A program made the translations under genes and the position numbers. Below are positions 58,348-64,000 of a stretch of 64,000 bases of DNA, in pieces. Numbering within the stretch: the first letter of the stretch is position 1; every line of letters starts with the position of its first letter. The DNA is from Kluyvera genomosp. 1 (GTDB lineage Bacteria > Pseudomonadota > Gammaproteobacteria > Enterobacterales > Enterobacteriaceae), in contig NZ_LGHZ01000025.1 in the NCBI RefSeq assembly GCF_001266615.1, forward strand, positions 1-64,000. Direction: 5' to 3'. The notes under the pieces are model-generated. The model saw nothing but the letters and a program-made list of their open reading frames with translations. It ran no database searches and had not been told where the DNA came from.

Positions 58348-60735
58348 ATGAAATTCAGTGAACTGTGGTTACGCGAATGGGTGAATCCAGCTATTAATAG
58401 TGAAGCGCTGTCAGGTCAAATCACCATGGCTGGCCTGGAAGTTGACGGTGTTGAAGCGGTTTCCGGCAGCTTCAACGGCGTCGTTGTAGGTGAAGTCGTT
58501 GAGTGCGGTCAGCACCCTAACGCGGACAAACTGCGTGTAACGAAAGTCAACGTCGGCGGAGAACGTCTGCTGGACATCGTCTGCGGCGCACCAAACTGCC
58601 GTCAGGGGCTGAAAGTCGCGGTGGCGACTATTGGTGCCGTACTGCCTGGCGATTTCAAAATCAAAGCGGCTAAACTGCGTGGCGAACCGTCCGAAGGGAT
58701 GCTGTGTTCCTTCTCTGAGCTGGGTATTTCCGACGATCACGATGGCATTATTGAACTGCCTGCTGATGCGCCGCTGGGTACTGATATCCGTGAATACCTG
58801 AAGCTTGACGACAACACCATCGAAATTAGCGTCACGCCAAACCGCGCCGACTGCCTGGGTATTATCGGTGTTGCTCGCGACGTTGCGGTACTGAACAAAC
58901 TGCCGCTGAACGAGCCAGAAATTGCACCGGTTGCCTCTACTATCGCTGATGTTCTGCCGATTGAGGTTGAAGCCGCCGATGCGTGCCCGCGCTATCTGGG
59001 TCGTGTGGTGAAAGGTATTAACGTTAAAGCACCAACGCCACTGTGGATGAAAGAGAAGCTACGTCGCTGCGGCATCCGCTCCATTGATGCGGTGGTTGAT
59101 ATCACCAACTATGTGCTACTGGAACTGGGCCAACCGATGCATGCGTTCGATAAAGATCGCATCGAAGGTGGGATCAAAGTTCGTATGGCCAAAGAAGGTG
59201 AAACGCTGGTCCTGCTGGACGGTAGCGAAGCTAAACTCAGCGCCGATACGCTCGTTATTGCTGACCACAACAAAGCGCTGGCCATGGCCGGTATCTTTGG
59301 TGGCGAACACTCTGGTGTGAACGATGAAACCCAGAACGTTCTGCTCGAATCCGCATTCTTTAGCCCTCTGTCCATTACTGGCCGTGCGCGCCGTCATGGT
59401 CTGCACACGGATGCGTCTCATCGCTATGAGCGCGGTGTCGATCCGGTTCTGCAGTACAAAGCCATGGAACGTGCAACTCGCCTGCTGATCGAACTGTGCG
59501 GCGGTGAAGCCGGTCCAATCATCGATGTTACCAGCGAAGCGACGCTGCCGAAGCGCGCGACTATCACTTTGCGTCGTAGCAAACTGGATCGCCTGATTGG
59601 TCATCACATCGCGGATGATCAGGTCACCGATATTCTGACCCGTCTGGGTTGCGAAGTGACCGTCGGTCAGGATCAATGGCAGGCGGTTGCGCCAACCTGG
59701 CGTTTCGATATGGAAATCGAAGAAGACCTGGTTGAAGAAGTTGCCCGCATTTATGGCTATAACAGCATCCCGAACGAGCCTGTACAGGCCGGTCTGGTGA
59801 TGGGCAGTCACAAAGAAGCTAACCTGTCGCTCAAGCGTGTGAAAACCATGCTGAATGATAAAGGCTATCAGGAAGTTATCACCTATAGCTTCGTTGACCC
59901 GAAAGTTCAGCAGTGGATGCACCCAGGCGAAGAAGCGCTGATTCTGCCAAGCCCAATCTCCAGTGAAATGTCTGCAATGCGTCTGTCCCTGCTGACCGGC
60001 CTGCTGTCGACTGCGGTATACAACCAGAATCGCCAGCAGAACCGCGTACGTATCTTCGAAACCGGTCTGCGTTTTGTTCCGGATACGCAAGCTCCGTTGG
60101 GCATCCGTCAGGATGTGATGCTGGGTGGGATTATCTGCGGTAACCGCTATGAAGAGCATTGGAACCTGGCAAAAGAGACCGTTGATTTCTATGATATGAA
60201 GGGCGATCTGGAGTCGGTTCTCGATCTGACCGGTAAATTGTCTGAAATTGAATTTAAAGCAGAAGCTAACCCGGCGCTGCATCCGGGGCAGTCTGCGGCG
60301 ATTTATCTGAAAGGTGAACGCGTTGGTTTCATTGGTGTTATTCACCCAGAGCTTGAGCGTAAACTGGATCTGAACGGCCGTACGCTGGCATTCGAACTGG
60401 AGTGGAATAAGCTTGCAGACCGCGTGGTTCCTCAGGCTCAGGACGTTTCCCGCTTCCCGGCAAACCGCCGTGATATCGCCGTTGTGGTCGCTGAAAATGT
60501 GCCTGCAGCAGATATTTTAAACGAATGTAAGAAAGTTGGCGTAAATCAGATAGTTGGCGTAAACTTATTTGACGTGTACCGTGGTAAGGGTGTTGCGGAA
60601 GGCTACAAGAGCCTTGCTATCAGCCTGATTTTACAAGATACCAGCCGTACACTCGAAGAAGAGGAGATTGCCGCTACCGTCGCCAAATGTGTAGAGGCAT
60701 TAAAAGAGCGATTCCAGGCATCATTGAGGGATTGA
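58348..60735 (+). CDS. pheT: Phenylalanyl-tRNA synthetase, beta subunit
   Basis: 795-residue subunit with the tRNA-binding EMAP-II-like domain (40-150), the B3/B4 editing domain, B5 DNA-binding-like domain and the C-terminal FDX anticodon-binding domain. Start [21 protein letters not shown] matches E. coli. It follows pheS by 15 bases and precedes ihfA by four, one operon. The promoter of ihfA lies inside pheT in E. coli. Confidence 0.98.
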   Translation: MKFSELWLREWVNPAINSEALSGQITMAGLEVDGVEAVSGSFNGVVVGEVVECGQHPNADKLRVTKVNVGGERLLDIVCGAPNCRQGLKVAVATIGAVLPGDFKIKAAKLRGEPSEGMLCSFSELGISDDHDGIIELPADAPLGTDIREYLKLDDNTIEISVTPNRADCLGIIGVARDVAVLNKLPLNEPEIAPVASTIADVLPIEVEAADACPRYLGRVVKGINVKAPTPLWMKEKLRRCGIRSIDAVVDITNYVLLELGQPMHAFDKDRIEGGIKVRMAKEGETLVLLDGSEAKLSADTLVIADHNKALAMAGIFGGEHSGVNDETQNVLLESAFFSPLSITGRARRHGLHTDASHRYERGVDPVLQYKAMERATRLLIELCGGEAGPIIDVTSEATLPKRATITLRRSKLDRLIGHHIADDQVTDILTRLGCEVTVGQDQWQAVAPTWRFDMEIEEDLVEEVARIYGYNSIPNEPVQAGLVMGSHKEANLSLKRVKTMLNDKGYQEVITYSFVDPKVQQWMHPGEEALILPSPISSEMSAMRLSLLTGLLSTAVYNQNRQQNRVRIFETGLRFVPDTQAPLGIRQDVMLGGIICGNRYEEHWNLAKETVDFYDMKGDLESVLDLTGKLSEIEFKAEANPALHPGQSAAIYLKGERVGFIGVIHPELERKLDLNGRTLAFELEWNKLADRVVPQAQDVSRFPANRRDIAVVVAENVPAADILNECKKVGVNQIVGVNLFDVYRGKGVAEGYKSLAISLILQDTSRTLEEEEIAATVAKCVEALKERFQASLRD

Positions 60736-60739
60736 ACCT

Positions 60740-61039
60740 ATGGCGCTTACAAAAGCTGAAATGTCAGAATATCTGTTTGATAAGCTTGGGCTTAGCAAGC
60801 GGGATGCCAAAGAACTGGTAGAACTGTTTTTTGAGGAGATCCGTCGCGCTCTGGAAAACGGCGAGCAGGTGAAGCTATCCGGTTTTGGTAACTTTGATTT
60901 GCGTGATAAAAATCAACGCCCGGGACGTAACCCGAAAACGGGTGAAGATATTCCCATTACAGCCCGGCGTGTGGTGACCTTCAGACCAGGACAGAAGTTA
61001 AAAAGCCGGGTCGAAAACGCAACACCCAAAGAAGAGTAA
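60740..61039 (+). CDS. ihfA: Integration host factor, alpha subunit
   Basis: 99-residue half of the IHF heterodimer, which bends DNA at specific sites and helps promoters such as narG. Start [22 protein letters not shown] and the beta-arm [19 protein letters not shown] (with Pro65 that intercalates DNA) are intact. Length equals E. coli. Confidence 0.98.
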   Translation: MALTKAEMSEYLFDKLGLSKRDAKELVELFFEEIRRALENGEQVKLSGFGNFDLRDKNQRPGRNPKTGEDIPITARRVVTFRPGQKLKSRVENATPKEE

Positions 61040-61051
61040 TCTGAACTAACT

Positions 61052-61077
61052 AAAAAGGCCGCATTCGCGGCCTTTTT
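61052..61077 (+). terminator. ihfA terminator
   Basis: AAAGGCCGC-ATTC-GCGGCCTTT with T-run, closing the pheMST-ihfA unit. Confidence 0.9.
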
Positions 61078-61139
61078 CTTTTCTTAGATGGCGCATCCGC
61101 CTTAAAATCAAAAGCCTCTTTACGCGCTTACGGGTAATT

Positions 61140-62120
61140 ATGCAGCTCTATGTTCATCAACAGCAGCGACGAAACCGCCGCTGGCTTGCCGCACTGACGC
61201 TGGTGCTCTTGTTTATGCTGGTTATTGGCCTATGTGCGGGCGATCAATGGATTGCACCGGGAGAGTGGTTTAACGCGAAAGGGCAGCTCTTTATCTGGCA
61301 GATTAGGCTGCCGCGAACGCTTGCCGTGATGCTGGTTGGCGCATCGCTGGCGCTTTGTGGCGCGGTGATGCAGACACTGTTTGAAAATCCGCTGGCCGAA
61401 CCAGGCCTGCTCGGTGTATCCAACGGCGCAGGGGTAGGACTCATTGCGGTCATTATGCTTGGCCATGGCGCGTTGCCCGGCTGGATGCCAGGACTCGCGG
61501 CGATAGCCGGTGCATTATTGATTACCGCCATTTTGATGCGTTTTGCTCGTCGTCATCTGTCGACTAGCCGCCTGCTGTTAGCAGGCGTTGCGTTGGGGAT
61601 TATCTGTAGCGCGTTAATGACCTGGGCTGTCTACTTCTCAACGTCGTTTGACCTGCGTCAGTTGATGTATTGGATGATGGGGGGCTTTGGTGGCGTTGAC
61701 TGGCAGCAGCTGTGGCTGATGGTGACGCTGCTGCCGGTGCTGGTGTGGGTCTGTCTGCAATCCCAGCCGCTCAATCTACTGGCCTTGGGGGAAACTTCCG
61801 CGCGTCAACTCGGCGTACCGATTGCGCTGTGGCGTAAACTGCTGGTGATGGCTACTGGTTGGCTGGTGGGCGTTAGCGTGGCGCTGGCCGGGGCGATTGG
61901 TTTTATTGGGCTGGTGGTGCCGCACATGCTACGCCTGTGCGGGCTAACCGATCACCGCGTGCTATTGCCTGCCAGCGCGCTAGCAGGAGCCAGTACACTG
62001 CTGTTTGCCGATATTATTGCACGACTGGCGCTCTCTGCCGCTGAACTGCCAATAGGGGTTGTGACGGCAACGCTAGGCGCGCCGGTATTTATCTGGTTAC
62101 TATTAAAGTCCGGGCGATAG
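61140..62120 (+). CDS. btuC: Vitamin B12 ABC transporter, permease BtuC
   Basis: Inner-membrane channel of the BtuCD-F cobalamin importer, FecCD family, 326 residues with ten helices. Conserved stretches: [20 protein letters not shown] near the N-terminus, [16 protein letters not shown], and the L-loop region near the ATPase contact [20 protein letters not shown]. Length equals E. coli BtuC. The order btuC-btuE-btuD is that of E. coli. Confidence 0.97.
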   Translation: MQLYVHQQQRRNRRWLAALTLVLLFMLVIGLCAGDQWIAPGEWFNAKGQLFIWQIRLPRTLAVMLVGASLALCGAVMQTLFENPLAEPGLLGVSNGAGVGLIAVIMLGHGALPGWMPGLAAIAGALLITAILMRFARRHLSTSRLLLAGVALGIICSALMTWAVYFSTSFDLRQLMYWMMGGFGGVDWQQLWLMVTLLPVLVWVCLQSQPLNLLALGETSARQLGVPIALWRKLLVMATGWLVGVSVALAGAIGFIGLVVPHMLRLCGLTDHRVLLPASALAGASTLLFADIIARLALSAAELPIGVVTATLGAPVFIWLLLKSGR

Positions 62121-62149
62121 ACCCGGCTTAACCTGCAAAAGAGGACGCT

Positions 62150-62704
62150 ATGCAAACAACTATTTTGAACACCCCGGTCACCACGATTGACGGTGAAAGC
62201 ACGACTCTCGAAGGCTATAAAGGCAAAGTCCTGTTGATTGTGAACGTTGCCTCCAAATGCGGCTTGACACCACAGTATGAACAGCTGGAGACATTGCAGA
62301 CTTCGCTGCAGAGCGAAGGGTTTACCGTACTGGGGTTCCCGTGCAACCAGTTCCTGGGACAGGAACCGGGCAGCGAAGAGGAGATCAAGACCTTCTGCAG
62401 CACGACCTATGGCGTAACGTTCCCGTTGTTTAGCAAGATTGACGTCAATGGCGAAGGGCGTCATCCGCTTTACGCTAAGCTGACTCATATCGCGCCGGAT
62501 GCCATCGCACCAGAAGGCAGTGGCTTCTATGAGCGTATGGCCAGTAAAGGACGAGCCCCAGCGCAGCCTGGCGATATTCTGTGGAATTTTGAGAAATTCT
62601 TAATCGGCCGTCATGGCGAAGTTATTAACCGTTTCTCCCCGGATATGACGCCGGATGATCCGACGCTGGTGGCCGCCATTAAACAGGCGATCTCCCAGCC
62701 ATGA
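62150..62704 (+). CDS. btuE: Thioredoxin/glutathione peroxidase BtuE
   Basis: Glutathione-peroxidase-family enzyme, 184 residues, that reduces peroxides with thioredoxin as main donor in E. coli; it is not essential for B12 transport. The catalytic Cys sits in [13 protein letters not shown] (about residue 37) with the partner Gln and Trp motifs (WNFEKFLI). One residue longer than E. coli. It overlaps btuD by four bases. Confidence 0.95.
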   Translation: MQTTILNTPVTTIDGESTTLEGYKGKVLLIVNVASKCGLTPQYEQLETLQTSLQSEGFTVLGFPCNQFLGQEPGSEEEIKTFCSTTYGVTFPLFSKIDVNGEGRHPLYAKLTHIAPDAIAPEGSGFYERMASKGRAPAQPGDILWNFEKFLIGRHGEVINRFSPDMTPDDPTLVAAIKQAISQP

Positions 62705-63462
62705 TGCCTTTGATGCAGCTTCAGGATGTCAGCGAAAGCGCGCGATTACAGAGTGTGAACGTTGATGTGGGGCGCGGGGAAATGATTCATCTTGTCGGGC
62801 CGAATGGGGCGGGGAAAAGTACGCTTCTGGCAAGAATGGCGGGATTGAGTCGGGGAAAAGGGCAAGTGATGCTCAATGGGCAGTCGCTCGATGAGTGGAC
62901 GGCCTCGGCGCTGGCACGCCATCGCGCCTATCTTTCCCAGCACCAGACACCGCCGTTTGCCATGCCTGTCTGGCAGTTCCTGATGCTGCATCAACATGAT
63001 AACCAACATTCACCGTTTGCGGCGCATGTGACCGAAGCGCTTGGTCTTGGCAATAAACTGGGACGCAACGTCAGCCAGCTCTCAGGCGGTGAATGGCAGC
63101 GGGTCAGGCTGGCCGCCGTGATACTTCAGATCTCTCCGTGGGATAATATCGATGGTCAGCTTCTGTTGCTGGACGAGCCGATGAACAGTTTGGATGTGGC
63201 GCAGCAGGCCGCGTTAGATAAACTGTTAACTGAACTCTGCGCTGCTGGCGTAACCATCATTATGAGCAGCCACGATCTTAACTACACTTTGCGTCACGCC
63301 CATTACGTATGGTTATTATGTTCTGGCCGATTGATTGCCAGCGGCCAAACTGATGCTGTATTGCAGCCGGAAAATTTAGCCCTGGCTTATAATATGGTTT
63401 TTCAGAAGCTGGAAATAGCTGGCCATCAGCTCCTCGTTTATGATGCTGTCGGTGAAAAATAA
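62701..63462 (+). CDS. btuD: Vitamin B12 ABC transporter, ATPase BtuD
   Basis: ATPase for BtuC, 253 residues: Walker [10 protein letters not shown] (about 35-43), signature LSGGEWQRV, Walker [13 protein letters not shown], switch His in MSSHDLN. The start is uncertain: ATG 62701 overlaps the btuE stop; ATG 62704 and 62713 follow in frame. Slightly longer C-terminus than E. coli's 249. Confidence 0.95.
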   Translation: MMPLMQLQDVSESARLQSVNVDVGRGEMIHLVGPNGAGKSTLLARMAGLSRGKGQVMLNGQSLDEWTASALARHRAYLSQHQTPPFAMPVWQFLMLHQHDNQHSPFAAHVTEALGLGNKLGRNVSQLSGGEWQRVRLAAVILQISPWDNIDGQLLLLDEPMNSLDVAQQAALDKLLTELCAAGVTIIMSSHDLNYTLRHAHYVWLLCSGRLIASGQTDAVLQPENLALAYNMVFQKLEIAGHQLLVYDAVGEK

Positions 63463-63558
63463 TCCATACTCAGCTTCAAACGGCGGTCATTGCTTGCCAG
63501 TCGATCGCTTATCGATATAATTTGTTGGCTGATCATAAAAATAGAGGATGCGCTGGAT

Positions 63559-64000
63559 ATGCGTTTCTGGGCTCTTTTTCTCGTGGCATTCATTTTAGCT
63601 GGCTGTAGCAGTCATCGCCCACCGCCGCCAAATCCACGGCTTGCGGATTCTATTACGGTGATTGCGAGTTTAAACGACCAGCTGCAGAACTGGCACGGCA
63701 CGCCTTATCGCTACGGTGGCATGAATCGTCGCGGCGTCGATTGCTCGGCGTTTGTGCTGATGACTTTCCGCGACAAATTTGAGATGCGTCTGCCAAGAGA
63801 AACCCGTCAGCAGGCAAAAATAGGCACTGAAATCGATAAGGACGACCTCCTGCCTGGCGATCTGGTGTTCTTCAAAACCGGCGCAGGGGAAAGTGGCCTG
63901 CACGTGGGTATCTACGACACCGACAATCAGTTTATCCATGCCTCAACCAGCCAGGGCGTCACGCGTTCCTCGCTCGACAACGTCTACTGGCGGAAGAATT
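63559..64000 (+). CDS. nlpC: NlpC lipoprotein (truncated by window end)
   Basis: Probable lipoprotein of the NlpC/P60 cysteine-peptidase family that acts on peptidoglycan peptides. The signal ends in the lipobox ILAGC (Cys16) and the catalytic Cys62 sits in DCSAF, with His in GLHVGIY. The usual family motif is DCSGF, so Ala65-type replacement here is a small oddity. The frame continues beyond the window; by comparison with E. coli (154 residues) only about seven residues are missing. Confidence 0.92.
   Translation, partial: MRFWALFLVAFILAGCSSHRPPPPNPRLADSITVIASLNDQLQNWHGTPYRYGGMNRRGVDCSAFVLMTFRDKFEMRLPRETRQQAKIGTEIDKDDLLPGDLVFFKTGAGESGLHVGIYDTDNQFIHASTSQGVTRSSLDNVYWRKN

Noticed and set aside
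59116-60345. 409-codon minus-strand frame antisense to pheT
   Set aside because: Shadow of pheT; low-complexity composition (many Gln, Asn, Arg, Phe) and no domain.

Overview
The window is a chromosomal segment of a gammaproteobacterium of the family Enterobacteriaceae. Most proteins are close to E. coli K-12 in length and sequence, and many operons keep the E. coli order (narK-narGHJI, rssAB-galU-hns-tdk-adhE, oppABCDF, thrS-infC-rpmI-rplT-pheMST-ihfA-btuCED-nlpC). A complete assimilatory nitrate (nas) operon, a tonB/yniA junction and a different K+ channel gene rule out E. coli itself. They fit an Enterobacter/Klebsiella/Raoultella/Kluyvera-type organism; I do not assign the genus. I see no prophage, insertion sequence or CRISPR array.

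Layout. 1-3.2 kb: chaA, chaC (chaB is missing between them), a small DUF1883-like gene next to a perfect CRP half-site pair, and ychN. 3.2-14.3 kb: nitrate assimilation. nasR encodes an RNA-binding antiterminator, and nasFED-(CB)-A encodes ABC uptake, nitrite reductase and nitrate reductase. The leader shows a sigma-54 promoter, an ANTAR-type hexaloop hairpin and an intrinsic terminator in order, and nasC and nasB form one uninterrupted reading frame. 14.3-27 kb: ychO, the nitrate sensor pair narXL, the transporter narK and respiratory nitrate reductase narGHJI, with FNR and NarL sites in front of narK and narG. 27-31.4 kb: a small secreted Cys-containing protein, two identical tRNA-Tyr genes, purU, ychJ, rssA, rssB. 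31.6-38.7 kb: galU, hns, tdk, adhE, ychE. 38.7-45.1 kb: oppABCDF. 45.1-49.5 kb: a six-helix voltage-gated channel gene with a zinc ribbon, yciU, clsA, yciY, yciI, tonB. 49.5-53.6 kb: yniA, pfkB, ydiY, a small exported protein, yniD; in E. coli these lie about 10 map minutes from tonB. 53.8-64 kb: translation genes, ihfA and the vitamin B12 uptake genes btuCED, ending in a truncated nlpC.

How it works together. About 24 kb is devoted to nitrate. With oxygen absent and nitrate present, FNR and NarX-NarL switch on NarK and NarGHI for respiration. Under nitrogen limitation, NtrC with sigma-54 starts nas transcription, and NasR binding nitrate lets polymerase pass the leader terminator, so nitrate is imported and reduced to ammonium. 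The rest is housekeeping: formyl-THF hydrolysis, sigma-S turnover, UDP-glucose synthesis, nucleoid proteins (H-NS, IHF-alpha), fermentation (AdhE), oligopeptide and cobalamin uptake, and aminoacyl-tRNA synthetases with their classical RNA controls (thrS operator, pheM attenuator, AUU start of infC).

No wholly new system stands out. The best leads are the NasC-NasB fused frame, the channel swap near oppF (no kch at its usual site), the ydiY leader with an attenuator-like hairpin and a tiny overlapping ORF, the Cys-containing secreted protein beside narI, and the tonB/yniA rearrangement junction.
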